40,140 nt of DNA. Origin: Xanthoparmelia taractica (taxonomy: Eukaryota > Ascomycota > Lecanoromycetes > Lecanorales > Parmeliaceae). The notes beneath the pieces are model-generated. The model had not been told where the DNA came from. It was given only the letters and a program-made list of their open reading frames with translations, and made no database searches. The translations under genes were made by a program, and so were the position numbers. Shown in pieces: positions 11,151-22,317 of the stretch; within the stretch, counting starts at the first letter, position 1, and each line of letters starts with the position of its first letter. The DNA lies in assembly GCA_033085395.1 (NCBI GenBank), contig JANQBS010000321.1, positions 1 through 40,140 on the forward strand. Reading direction: 5' to 3'.

Positions 11151-12440
11151 AGTATTGTTGCGTGCGCTGGAAAAGGCGTGCTGTTTTGCGCTGGGTATTG
11201 TTGAGAGCCAGAGGAACTGAGTAGCACAGTCTAAGCTCCAGCGACATACATACGATGCACATATCAGATCGAAGATAATGATAACTACCACTGCTTTTCT
11301 CGACCGCAAGGCATTTCTGCTGTAGCGAATTCGAAAACTTCAGCCATTCTGTATTTTCTTTCGGTTAACGTCGGTGTGGCTTTCAGGGAGTAAAGTCCTA
11401 GAAAAGCTTGAGCGTATTCGCTATTTTATGAGCTTAGAACCCGAAGAAAACATGACCACCGATACGCAGATTCGATTTGACACCACCTCGTGCTCTTCCG
11501 GACTTATCCTATGGATTCTAGCCCAAAAACTCTCAAAGGGAATCTTAAACTCGATATGTGTGTCGACGCCGATCGAGGTATCTGTAAACACACTCAACGG
11601 ATGGCCGGTACTCACCTGAAGTGGATCCCTGGGTGAAGTCGCATAGATTGTTGGATCAGATTCAGGAATGAATTGGTACCTCGGGCCTTCCGTAAACCCC
11701 CGCTAATCTCTCGCAAGTGTATGCGGCCTATGAACCTCTTGTCCTGCGAGCGTACAGGTAAAACTCTGGTATGGTGGGGTCGTATTCCCTCGCCATCGCA
11801 TGCATACTATATAGATTTTGGGAGGCACATAGGCACACGAGAAGGACAGATAGAACAAAGCTCAAATATTGACACAAAATTGCGATTGCGAAAACCCTTG
11901 GCAACCATTCCTCAACATCCATTTACATTTGGTTTACCTTCTATCACGATGGCTTTTAGGTCAGCCCCCTACAAGCCCGAACGTATATCGCTGATCCAAG
12001 CTAAGACCAAGGTGACGGCCAACGGCTTGAGGAGAGGGCACGGTTGTAAATCGGACGAGACTCATCTCTTTTTCTACTAGATACCTTGCTATGCCAACGC
12101 GCACCAGTACCTTGCCACTAAGCGTCATCGGACTGTTGACGCGCTTCTGGAGCTGCTACTTCATGTCGGATAGTCCAGCGGTTGTACAACATAGCGGGTT
12201 GCGCCTTGCCTTACACCGAGACGGCAGAGAAAATTCCCTAGCGAATCCAAGAAATCATCAGCTGCCCGAAAACCTACTCAAACGCTGGTGAATGAGTGAC
12301 CACATTCAGTCTTTCTTAACTGTCTCTGGCATGCATTCAAACCTCAACCAGATAACCCTAAGATATCACTTTTAAGGAGTGCTCGATCTGCGTTCCTGCA
12401 GAGCTGATTTCCCCACTTCACAACCACCCCCCACCGTACC
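11151..12440. other. Intergenic region
   Basis: Several open frames of 60-135 codons occur on both strands (for example 11673-12080, +), but none shows a domain, a good start context or a splice partner. The sequence just before 12441 is CA-rich and pyrimidine-rich, as expected for a fungal leader of the next gene. Confidence 0.45.
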
Positions 12441-12941
12441 ATGACTCTTCTACTCCAGATCTTGATTATCTCCCTCATCTGCCTTCAGCCTCACGCTCTC
12501 ACCACAGGCACCTCGACCTACAATCTAACCTACTTCACCGCAGACTTGACTTATGAGTGCATCCCCAAACCATCCATCCACACCAAAACCCCAGAATTCT
12601 TTGACTGCGTGCACGCCATCAGCCAACTGCCAAGGATCAACGGCTATGGCAGTTTCCACAATGGTGGACCAGAAGATCCGTACAAGCTGCCCGTCAAAAA
12701 GACGGCTGGTACCTGCACGGTGAACGTCGAGTTGGCGCACCAAGGCTCGACGAGAGAGGCTGGGAATTGGCTTATCCTGATTGAAGCTGCGTTAAGCCTC
12801 ACCAGGAGATGTCTTAATCCTTGGCTGACGCCTGACGTTGGTGCGGGTGTTTGGATTTCGTACGGACAGCATCGTAGGATCACTGTTACTGTGAGGTATT
12901 ATAGAATTGTCAATGACGGGCTAAGCGTCGAAATTGAATGA
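12441..12941 (+). CDS. Small secreted cysteine protein
   Basis: Intronless, 166 residues. Residues 1-20 form a classical signal peptide with a long Leu/Ile core ending PHALT. The mature part has four cysteines (C40, C56, C92, C124), enough for two disulfides, and an N-glycosylation site (NLT at 28-30). The pattern DCVHAISQLP, then SFHNGGPEDPYKLPV, then GTCTVNV, then a long helix ending in RRC is one I recognise from a widespread group of uncharacterised ascomycete secreted proteins. Its size, secretion and cysteines make it an effector-type candidate, but nothing in the sequence gives an activity. Start is the ATG at 12441, preceded by ACC. Confidence 0.8.
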   Translation: MTLLLQILIISLICLQPHALTTGTSTYNLTYFTADLTYECIPKPSIHTKTPEFFDCVHAISQLPRINGYGSFHNGGPEDPYKLPVKKTAGTCTVNVELAHQGSTREAGNWLILIEAALSLTRRCLNPWLTPDVGAGVWISYGQHRRITVTVRYYRIVNDGLSVEIE

Positions 12942-13163
12942 GGTTTCAGGGAAGATGAGGAGCTCTACGCACTCTAACTCTAGGTAGAGCTAGTCCAGCG
13001 CTGGAACGGGCAAATATATTCATGGCGCCTCATCGGCACAACACAGCATTAAAGGAAAAAGTATTCAATTATTGAGAGGTGAGTAGTTGTCAAACGCTGT
13101 CTACATACATCAAGTACCGACTGTCCATTCCTTCAGTCAGCGTGGCTTGCATTCTGGCTTTCT

Positions 13164-13901
13164 TCAGGTATGCATCGGCTGATCGCACATCAACTTATAC
13201 ATCAGATCCGTGAACGATCCATCCGAATGCATCAACTGCGCAGCTGGACTGACAAAATTATCCGCAACATGCTCCATGCAACCAAAAAAGCCATACTCGA
13301 AAACATAGTCCGTGCTGTCCATCCAATTGGCAACCTGGACCGTGAACCCAACAACAGAGGGCTTGTCTCGCGCGGTCGAGGCAATCTCTGACACGATAAT
13401 GGGCAAATTAGGATACAACTTGTGCATGTTCTGAATCTCGTGAATCGCGGCATTGCCGTCTGTCCCATAGTAGTGCATCCCAAGGTAGTCTGGCGGATTG
13501 CTGGCGACTTTGCTCATGAAGTCTGCGATCCAGGCATGGCCCGCGCCATCGCTTGCACAGGAAGGGCTGACGAGCTTGTTGCCTTGTTTTCGAAGCGGCA
13601 CGATTTGGCTGTGCCAGGCATCTGCGGCTTGCTGAGTTGAGATCCCATTGCGCTCGGGTTCGTTGAAGAAATGGATGATGCTATTTTGCGTCTTTTCTAT
13701 AGCTGCCCAGTCATTACCAGAGAGCTTTCCGGCGTCGTGAATCATTGGACGAAATGGTGCGCGGCCTTTGAGCTCTGGGGGGGTCCAGGCGTTCCAATTA
13801 CTGATGGAATGTATGGGACCGTTGAAGTTGACTTGGTCCAGTTGGCCGGGACAATTGTTGGTGTTCGTATAATCCCAGAGCAGGCATCGTTTGCGGGTCA
13901 T
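13164..13901 (-). CDS. GH128 glycoside hydrolase (Asl1-like)
   Basis: Intronless, 245 residues from the ATG at 13901; the open frame extends 15 codons further to 13946 but MTRKRCLLWDYTNTN is the usual start of the family. It is an Asl1-like (alkali-sensitive linkage) catalytic domain that fills the whole protein, a (beta/alpha)8-type fold. The two catalytic glutamates are visible as E81 in FFNEPE (acid/base) and E172 in IIVSEIAS (nucleophile). MHYYGT and FGCME also fit the family. GH128 enzymes cleave beta-1,3-glucan. There is no signal peptide and no carbohydrate-binding module, so an intracellular or unconventionally exported enzyme is implied, which is common in the single-domain subgroup. 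Confidence 0.88.
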   Translation of the reverse strand: MTRKRCLLWDYTNTNNCPGQLDQVNFNGPIHSISNWNAWTPPELKGRAPFRPMIHDAGKLSGNDWAAIEKTQNSIIHFFNEPERNGISTQQAADAWHSQIVPLRKQGNKLVSPSCASDGAGHAWIADFMSKVASNPPDYLGMHYYGTDGNAAIHEIQNMHKLYPNLPIIVSEIASTARDKPSVVGFTVQVANWMDSTDYVFEYGFFGCMEHVADNFVSPAAQLMHSDGSFTDLMYKLMCDQPMHT

Positions 13902-15480
13902 CTTGTGCAAAGGGTGGTACGCAGTAGTCTTACAGGGAAACAGCAACCACTAGATTGCAAGGTAGAGCTGATTGGATGTTGTGGAACCTTTAATATGTTA
14001 AGCGAATCCGAGGCAAATGCGGTGGTTGGGGAAGTGTCTGGCAAGGTCTATGAGCATGTTTCGTTGGTTACGACGGCCTACTTATACATTTCATATAAGG
14101 TAAGCTGTTGGATAAGCTGAGTACAGCCCGACGCCTTCATTATCTGCGAGCAAGGCTGTGCTTGCCGCGTTGCCTGAAGGAATCCATATCTTGCAGCCAC
14201 CTATAGTGGTACTTGAGGCATACTTTGTCTCTTTCCTTCGGCGATACGCTAGGGTAAGACTTATCCTGTAGAGCAAACTGTGGGTAGTAGTTTCTACAAC
14301 AACTTCGAGGCGATGGGAAGTAATGCGTACTCCTCGAAGACTGATAGGGCGAGAGTCAGGCGAGGATTGCGGCATGAATAAACTCATCGAGCTTTATCCT
14401 TTCACCTTTCATGATTATAATGCAATGCGATACGGTCAAGGTGACTCTTCATCCTTTTGGATGAGAGTCAACCGCTACAAAGTCTCTGGAATTGCAAACT
14501 TGGATTCGCAATGAGAGTGGGAGTCCGGCTTACCTCGTTTAGTCTGTCTGCTGGTATTGATTGGCCTTTCTGCATAATCGCTCAAGTGCCCCTTATTCGC
14601 CTCCAGTCAGAAATAGATCACTGGTGAGGCTTTGCAAGAGGCATGGAGAAGATGGAAGGGGCTGGTGGGGCGCTGCTTGAGAAATTGTGCCACTTCTTCG
14701 CTGACATGGAGAAATCTGACTAAACCGGCCTGACAGCCTGATTATCTCTTTTTTCAGAGGCGAGATGAGGGGCAAGATTTGTCATGTCTATGTGCAGTAC
14801 GTGGGACAGAGAGAGCGGAAGGATCAGGAGCGCTTCCTGTACAATATAGCTGCGCGTACCCCGCCGACTCGTTTCAGAATCCTTCCAATGCGCGAACTTG
14901 GCGACGCAAAGAAAAACGTGATATGTCTTCAGCATCTCCGAGTAAACACGTGACTGCTGCTTGAAGAGTGATTAGGAGACTGTTCAAGTCGGTACTTGTT
15001 ATGGAGATTGAGGAGGAGAAGCTGATATTCTCGCGACGGTGCTAAAGATGACCAGTTATGCGCGTTCTTACTCGTCTCTGCTAACTACGCTCCTGTCAGC
15101 GCACTTACTATACGCTCTGAAACACCTTCTATCTTTGATGGTGTTGCAATTGGCTCAGGCGCAATGCCTCTACGTTGCAGTTACCACCGGGTGAGAAACA
15201 GAGCCCCATAAGCCAAATCTTCAGCCCTAAAGCTCCAGCTTGGGGCTCCGCCTCTTCCTACAATACAGTCGCCCCCTTGTGTTTCTAATTTTGAATATTA
15301 TGTTACCTTCATCACCCAGCAGGAGGATGAGATGACTAAATGCATTCAAGGCCACGTCCCCAGTGAAACTTGTGGTATAAAACTCCCTGTTCCTTGCATT
15401 ACCAGGAAGAGCAGCCGAACTAGCGCACAGAACAGATCCCTATATTCCACCGATCTTCAGGTACCCGCATTCCCAAAGCC
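13902..15480. other. Intergenic region, divergent promoters
   Basis: Separates the minus-strand GH128 gene from the plus-strand 407-residue gene, so it should hold both promoters. Open frames of 60-98 codons (14091-14387, 14593-14964) show no family features. I see no repeat or RNA gene. Confidence 0.45.
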
Positions 15481-16828
15481 ATGCATTACATCAACGTCCA
15501 TAATCAGTCGGATCATGATCAAACATTTGAAGTCCACGGCTTCAACAACAATCACAACATCACTGTCAAGCCTGGCGCCACGACCGTCTTTCCAGCACCG
15601 GACAGAACCTCAGGCGCTGTCATCGCAGTGCATGATGGCTTTGAAGGCGAGCAAGCTGAGATCACAAAAGACGGCTTCATGGGTAACGACTTCATCGATG
15701 TGAGCAACATTATCGGCGCAGGAGGCAACATTACTGTCCAGCAAGTTGGGGAACCCTCCACTCGGAAAGGAGACCCAATCTTCATGCAGCAGCTCAACAC
15801 GGCCTGGCATCGGGCTAGCGCTGTGACGAAAGCATCTCTGAAAGATTGCGTACATCTGAACGAAAAGGGCGACGTCAAACGAATATCCGCCATCAAAGAC
15901 TTCCCACAGCTGGAAAAGTTCGTGAGGAGTTTTGCCGATGGCAAGACTTATATTGGTGTTGGTGCTTGGGGTGGCAGCCCCGGGGTAGGAAGCGATAACG
16001 CGCAGGTAAAGAATGCCTCGGCGATCTCTGTGCGCTTTAATCCTGACTGACTGACATGGCGACAGAGCTCAGCGGCGCAAGGCGACAAAGACATCCTAAT
16101 CACCTATTCCGACGGCGACGCAACCCCAGGCCACCAACCCAGCATGGCGCACCGCACAATCCAAGAAAGCCTCGTCGTGCACACCACCGGTGAGCAAAAC
16201 CACGGTGGTCCCGGCATTATCCTCACCAACAAATCCAACAAAGCCTGCACGTACTACTTCTACGACAACTTCTGGTAAGTACAATTCTCTCAGCCACAAA
16301 GTTTCGTCTATGATCTATGCTTATGACGTCTTCTACAGGAACGGCAACGGCACCGCCGGCGCCAACTTCACCCACCCCTCAAAAGCCACCACAGTCAGCC
16401 CTTCCACCACAACCTTCGTCTCCCTCCCCTCCACCTTCAAAGGCCGCGTGCAGCGCGGCACCACCCTCCCCGCCACCTGGGTAGAATTCCAACTCTCCGC
16501 TTCAAACGACCACGCCGCGCACGGCGACATCAGTTTAGAGCAAGGTTGCGACGGCGCGGCGACGATCGCCTCCACGGACGGCAGCAACCGCAGCAACGGG
16601 TTCCATGAGGATATACTCAAGGACGCGCCGCATGCGGCTGTCGTGAAGAAGCCGAGTGGGGAGGTGGCGTTGGCGAGTACGGTTGGAAATTGGATGGCGG
16701 GCCCGAACCAGGCGGCGGTTGAGTGGGAGAGGAAGATGGTGGGGCAGGAGCGGGCGTATATTACCGGTGGGACGGGTGTGCCGGATGTGGCGAGTCATAA
16801 TCAGGTGCTCGCGGTTGATTTCTATTGA
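15481..16828 (+). CDS. Two-part beta-rich protein of unknown function, 3 exons
   Basis: Exons 15481-16005, 16066-16274 and 16339-16828 encode 407 residues with closed phases; both introns have good sites (GTAAAG and GTAAGT donors). There is no signal peptide or membrane segment. The N-terminal half opens MHYINVHNQSDHDQTFEVHG and alternates in a beta-strand pattern. The C-terminal half (from about residue 220) has GPGIILTNKSNKACTYYFYDNF, a VEFQLSASNDHAAHGDISLE block and GCDGAATIAS. The layout of this second half, with a surface-filling beta sandwich followed by a GDISL-like strand, is reminiscent of thaumatin-like proteins, but the usual set of cysteines is missing. I recognise it only as a conserved ascomycete type of protein without known function. 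Confidence 0.75.
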
Positions 16829-17370
16829 TAGGATGGGCGAGATAATGGGGGGGTTATTTGGAGTAGGACGATGTTGGGATTTGGCGTTCTGAGGCTGATT
16901 CTGTTGGGGACTTTTGGTATGAACATTGGATCACCGTTGTAAAATGTGTCCCTGCAGCAGAGGGCAAGGAGAATCGAGACTTGTTTTGGAGCAGTCGTGT
17001 AGCATATCATCACTAAGCTGTGAAATACAATCTGGAATACGAAAATAGGCGCCGAGTCGGGATAATTTTATTATGTGAGCTAAATAACAAGACCCAACCA
17101 AAGGCCGCTATCCCATGACAGGATAAGATCCCACTATTATACGATTGCCGGTCAGTGAAACCAGCTCTTTGTACACAAGAAACCCGAACCGTGCTTCTCC
17201 AATTTGTGGCACGCAGTATGAACGTCCCAAGCTAAGCCCGTACTTCTATTAGAGATTTTGCAAATAGCCACGCCTCTTCTCCCGCAACCGCATAACAACT
17301 CCCCAGCAACTCCACCAAAATGACTTTTTCGGAAACATTAAAAGCAGGCTTGCCAGATCGGATGGGCATC
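16829..17370. other. Convergent intergenic region
   Basis: Lies between two genes that end towards each other, so it holds both 3' ends. AT-rich words such as TTTTATTATG near 17066 could serve in 3' end formation. No gene seen. Confidence 0.4.
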
Positions 17371-18282
17371 CTATGTGGATGCGGGATCGGTGCTGGTGCT
17401 TGTGCTTGTCGTCACCGAGGTGCTGGAGCTGGAGGACGAGTCTGTAGAAGAAGAAGAAGATGAAGATGAATCAGTGGAAGAGGATGCTGATGATGAAGAC
17501 GAAGAAGAAGAAGAATCTGTGGTAGTAGATGACGAGGACGACGAGCTCGATGAGCCCGGCGAGGAGGTCGACGAATCGCTTGATGATGATGGGGATGTGG
17601 TGCTCGAGGACGACATGGAGGTGATGTCAGTTGGAAGGCTGGTCGACAGGCTGGTTGACGTGATCGACAAGGAGGTAGAGCTGATGGTTGGGAGACTGGT
17701 CACAGTGATTGATGTGCTCACTGATGTCAAGCTCGGAGAGGAGGAGCTCGATGAGCTGGAAGAAGTCGAGGAGCTAGATGAGGTGCTCGAGGATGTGGTG
17801 GGGCTGAATATGTCGAAGATGGTCGAGGATGTCGTAGTGCTGGAAGAAGATATGCTTGAAGAAGTATCGATGCCAGTACCGCACACGCCATCGCAACCAA
17901 CAATCTGCCCACCGCGACACTCGGTGCCAGCAGCCGTGGGACCGAAGTTAATCAGACCGCCCTGGTCGCAGATGAAGAAGGTGGTGCCATCCCTGCCGCA
18001 GAAGATTTGGCCATTGGGAGAGCAGTTGCCGTAGTTATTGGCGCGGATTCGGTTCTGCTGCACGTCACAGTAGGTGCCTGCCGTGACAGAACCGAAGTAG
18101 AAGTACTGCGTTCCCGACGAGGTCAGTACACAGAGCGAGAACGTGCTGGGGGTGTTGCAGTAGATGCCGTAAGCGCCGCAGCCGGTTTGGCCGGCGACGG
18201 AGCGGGCGGGATCTGGGTGGGGTGTTGCAGATGTAAGGCCGAAGATGGTGGCGAGGCCGAAGAAGAGAGAGGTATACTGCAT
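17371..18282 (-). CDS. Secreted Cys-rich domain protein with Ser/Thr-rich tail
   Basis: Intronless, 303 residues from the ATG at 18282 (three codons upstream is only a TTG). Residues 1-19 are a signal peptide. Residues 30-135 form a domain with about ten cysteines (CGAYGIYC, AGTYCDVQQNRI, GNCSPNGQIFCG, FFICDQGG, GTECRGG, GCDGVCG), like small chitin- or carbohydrate-binding domains of fungal extracellular proteins. The remaining 165 residues are almost only Ser and Thr and should be heavily O-glycosylated, as in cell-wall proteins. The C-terminus has no hydrophobic tail, so I see no GPI signal; a missed 3' exon is possible. The repetitive TCT/TCA codons make this tract prone to length change. 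Confidence 0.78.
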   Translation of the reverse strand: MQYTSLFFGLATIFGLTSATPHPDPARSVAGQTGCGAYGIYCNTPSTFSLCVLTSSGTQYFYFGSVTAGTYCDVQQNRIRANNYGNCSPNGQIFCGRDGTTFFICDQGGLINFGPTAAGTECRGGQIVGCDGVCGTGIDTSSSISSSSTTTSSTIFDIFSPTTSSSTSSSSSTSSSSSSSSSPSLTSVSTSITVTSLPTISSTSLSITSTSLSTSLPTDITSMSSSSTTSPSSSSDSSTSSPGSSSSSSSSSTTTDSSSSSSSSSASSSTDSSSSSSSSTDSSSSSSTSVTTSTSTSTDPAST

Positions 18283-19936
18283 CGCGATCAAGGTAATGGT
18301 GCTTGGATGTTGCTTAGAAGGTAAACGTTAGGAACGAGGGTGCTTGCTTAGACAGTAACCTGTTTGGCTTGAGAAAACGAGCGTTGATAGAAGCAGCTTT
18401 GTTGTTTACTTCGAGCAAGGGGTGCTCTTATAGGCGAGGAGGATATTGGATGACGGGTCGATCGGAACATTGCCGGAGTGGAAAGGTGGACTATCAAACG
18501 ACGAGGGTGGAGATCTAAAGCCACTCCTCCGTCATGACAGGACGATAGTAGCAAGTGAGATGCAATGGCTTCCACAGTGTACAGTGGTGTGAGAAAGATG
18601 GTGAAGTGTGACTGTGCTCGGACTTGTGGCCGAAGACACTTAACGGTTTAGACTTTGACATATAACCCGTTCGCTGGTGCCACAACCTGTCAGTGGCGAG
18701 CGACACTGTCCGTAGCAACAAGCCATTTTTTGAAGAGCTCCATAGGACGGGCGAAAGGCGGGAAAAACTGGACATTCGCTATAACGGCTGGCTTGAGAAG
18801 AATAGAGCAGGAAAGGCTCGCTAGTAGAACCCGGATGCCCCACATTTCTTGTTAGTAGCTTTACGCAACATTTGGGCGCTGGCAATCTCCTCCCAACTCC
18901 ACCATAGTCGGTGCGACTCTTCCTGTACGAAGATGCAAGGCTTTCCAGATAGCTCGCTCGAAGCTTAAACACTTCGTATTCCTAAATGTAGGCTTTCATG
19001 GTGAAGAGCGGGCTTTCTCGTCTGTCTTCAGTGGAGCAGTTTTGTCCCCCAAGAACAGTAGATGGTTGTGAATGAGATGATGAAAGTTGAATGTCAACCC
19101 TCTATCACTCCTTGAGCAAGACACTAGGTCTGCGGAGCCTAAAAGCTTCAAGCGAGATGCCTCAACCTCCTATCAGAATAGAGCTGGCGCAATTTGAGAG
19201 AATTTGGAGCCCGTTGACATCAGCGGCCCGTGACATATCCACTTAGTTCGTTAATTGGATGACGACCTTGCCTTGATCGGGGCTACTAAATAAATACAGA
19301 CTTTCAAGGATCTTCCAATGGCGATTGCAATATGGTATGTGATCTCCAAGACAGCCGCAAGAGAGGCGCTCACCGCACCATGCTTTGGTCTCTGTTACTG
19401 CGCTTTGCCGGTGCGATCTTACTGAGATGTCTGACACCCAAGTTTGAGGGGTTATAGCTGCGTGCCTGCACGGATAGTGCGTGGGCCGTATATCGTATCC
19501 ATTCGGAATGAGATGGCCATAAAGAATTGATCGTTAATGAGCAAATATGTTTATTGTCATGGCCGTAGAATAGCCATCCGCAACGGTTGCCAACAGACAT
19601 GATATAAGATGAGGTAACTTAAGATACTGCACGAGCGGTCGATGTTGCAACTCACAGCGCCTTTTTCAAAGTATCCGCTTAGCACCTGCTAGGTGTTCCT
19701 CTTGCTGGGCGTAAATAGTGTAGTGTCAGGTATGTGAACGTGAAGGAGTGTACAAAAATCGGCCGCTTGGAAAGCTTCATTCAAACTTCATCCAGCCGCC
19801 TTGAGTAGGCATTGCTGCCATAAATGCTATGACAGAGAACGCAGAGTAAGGAAGTCGCAAAGGAGCTAACACCATGCGTCGTATACGACATTCAGACCTT
19901 GGAACCTCCTGGTCCGTACAAAACACATTCTAACTG
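18283..19936. other. Intergenic region left of the cluster
   Basis: Small open frames only (60-110 codons), none with a domain. It marks the gap between the unrelated genes on the left and the terpenoid-type cluster that begins with the broken P450 ending at 19937. Confidence 0.4.
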
Positions 19937-21406
19937 TTAGGTAGCCCCTTCAATACTGGATTCGCTAATCACCACTTTGATCCCGGTGGAGTCTTCTCTC
20001 ACAGCAGGCGTGAAAACGTCACGACAAATATCCACATCCCTCTCCTTCACAGTGTCAACGATCTTCATGCTACCTCCGAGGTTTCGGAACACTCCAGCCA
20101 GGGTCATGTACAGCTCTGCGGATCCAAGGTTCATACCAAGGCATTGTCGAGACCCTCTGCCAAAGGCGACGAGATACTTTTGCAGCCGACGTCCCTCTGT
20201 TTCCAGCGGAAGCCAGCGCTCGGGCTTGAAGAGATAAGGGTCGGGAAAGATATCTGTGTTGCTGTGCATGTGAAAAGCGGACATGCTGACGGGTGTGCCT
20301 GCAGGTATAATTTTGTCGTGATAATGCAGAGGTTGGCTAGGAGATATCCTCTGCAGCCGATGCATGGCCCCGTGGCTGAAGCGCAAGGTTTCCAGTGTCG
20401 TTGCGGTCAGATACTCCAGTTTCTCCAACTCTACCAGTGGCAGTGGATGTGCTGGCTCAGGTATCGCTTCCGCGAGCTCATCTGTTAGCGTCTTCAAGAC
20501 ATGCTCATCCGACAAAATGTGATATGTAGCGAGGGCAAGCGCCATAGTAGTCGTCACTACACCGCCTCCCACCAATGTCTGTGCATCTTCCATAAGACGA
20601 GACACAGACTTATCGTAGGCTGGCAATTCCGAGTCAGCTTGGACATGAGCGGAAGGAGAAAAGGAAAACGCTTGAGCAAGTGCACATTTGCCACGGTGGA
20701 AGCGAACATGTTGTGTAAGTCGGTACCGCAGTCCGGCTCGTCTAGAAGGCCGTAAGCTTCTGGGAAGCAGTATCCAGTCACAATATCCCCTGTCATGGCG
20801 GAGTATACATGCCATAAATTTACCGGGTTGCCCGACTCTGAAATCTGGCGCATCTTCACGCAGAGTTTGTCCACCGCCGCCTGTATGACGTTGCTGTAAT
20901 TCCTGATCGACTGCTTGGAGAAGTATTTATCGTATGCGTTTCTGCGACGGCGGTGGACGTCATGGTCGACGGTGGCTAAGATTGCGTCTGGCGTTCCAGT
21001 CATGGGTACCTAGTAAGAGCATCACTCAACAACCCAGCGTGCTTTCGCATTACACCGGGGACCGTGCTCAGGGCTACACCAAACTTACAGTCCACGACCA
21101 CAAGTCAGATTTTCGTTTGCTGTGGCCAACATATAGCTCATCATAGAAATCGGGATCAATAATGTGGATTTCGTAGGGATTGATCCGGATAATTGGTCCA
21201 TACTGTTTGTGCAGCTCCATGATCTTCCATGTGTACCTTCCATGCTTGATAATATCGTAGTAAAACTCATACCAGAATGTCATGGCTGCAAGCTTTGGAC
21301 CAGGGAACGAGGAGACGGGGCTCAAGTACAAGCGGTAGATGGCTCCATACAGAGTGTAGCAGGCAATGACTATGGCAACTATTTGGATAGGCGATATCGT
21401 ATCCAT
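19937..21406 (-). pseudogene. Cytochrome P450 with internal deletion and frameshift
   Basis: Starts at 21406 with an N-terminal membrane anchor (IVAIVIACYTLYGAIYRLYL) and the FPGPKLAA hinge, as in trichodiene-oxygenase-like microsomal P450s. Exon 1 is 21406-21089, the intron 21010-21088, and the rest runs from 21009. The second half has the I-helix region GGGVVTTTMAL, ExxR (ETLR), PERW and the heme-binding FGRGSRQCLG with its Cys. Between HLLKRFPFLLPLM and SELPAYDKS (about 20620-20660) the reading frame shifts by one and about 50 residues usual for the family (helix F-G region) are missing; no credible intron bridges it. Total coding length is about 463 codons against the usual 510-530. Both halves are otherwise open, so the damage looks recent. 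Confidence 0.8.
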
Positions 21407-22317
21407 ACTTATAGCCTATGCTAATGAGAGCAAACTGTGACAGATGAAGAGAAAAGACAAGATGAGTGGACGGTCCAACAGTACAACAGCAAGGCGACCC
21501 CACCACCACCCCGCTGCAGCTAGAGCTTACTTGTGCATTACTAGCCTCGACAAGCTGCAGGACGTATTCGGGCCTTTTCCGAATTTGGGTAGTCAGTCGC
21601 AAGACGCCTGAACTATAGACGCATTAGGTATACATTGATTACTCTTTGCTAATATCTTAGCTCCTGCACTCTCTCATACCCTGGATCTTAACCTGCTATT
21701 GCCTTACGAAGATCGCAGCTGCTAAGTAGAAGCCACTTCGGGAACTTGCATCAACAGAGTGCGCTTCGGAATCTGCGCTTGATCAGACGGTCCCGAACAA
21801 CACGGAAACAATGAACCGAGCTAGAAGCCACGGCGGCTTGGGAACGATGTGTGGCATTGGCAGAAGCGAGGATTATGTGGTAGCGTCGGGGAGGGGGGAA
21901 AGGCGCACGCTCAAAGAGAAGACAACCTGTACAAGTAGGCAGGGACATTATAGGAAAGAATTTAATATAAGGCCAGTTTGGTAACAGCCTGTCTTATACT
22001 ATAGTAAGACAGCACAAAAGAGCAGGTAGCCCTTGGCGGCTGGCGCGACTAGAAATGTGTCATGAGCTTGGCTCTAATACCTTGTGAGCCAGGACCCAGC
22101 TCTAGCAGGCGAGGTTGCTATCCGCTTTGTGTTCTTTTCTTGAGAGGAGTGGCGGAGGCCGAGCGAGGAAGAGTGGAAGTCTATTTATTGGGACGGCCTT
22201 GCGCAAATTCCAGTAGTGGGTTCTCCTATGCGATCTTCATTCTATCATTGCTCCTTAATCAATTTGCCTCCGGATTCTGACTATGCAGCTGCTTACGATA
22301 TTCAATTAGGTCCCAAG
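21407..22317. other. Intergenic region, P450 promoter side
   Basis: Upstream of the broken P450 and downstream of the regulator gene. It holds a short inverted repeat at about 21989-22013 (CTGTCTTA facing TAAGACAG). No gene recognised. Confidence 0.45.

Noticed and set aside
17375..18034. A 219-codon acidic open frame on the plus strand.
   Set aside because: It is the antisense shadow of the Ser-rich tail (TCT/TCA codons) of the secreted protein; the repetitive sequence keeps all frames open.
21989..22013. Inverted repeat CTGTCTTA/TAAGACAG as a terminator.
   Set aside because: Fungal genes do not use hairpin terminators and an 8-bp stem of this kind can occur by chance; kept only as a note in the intergenic entry.
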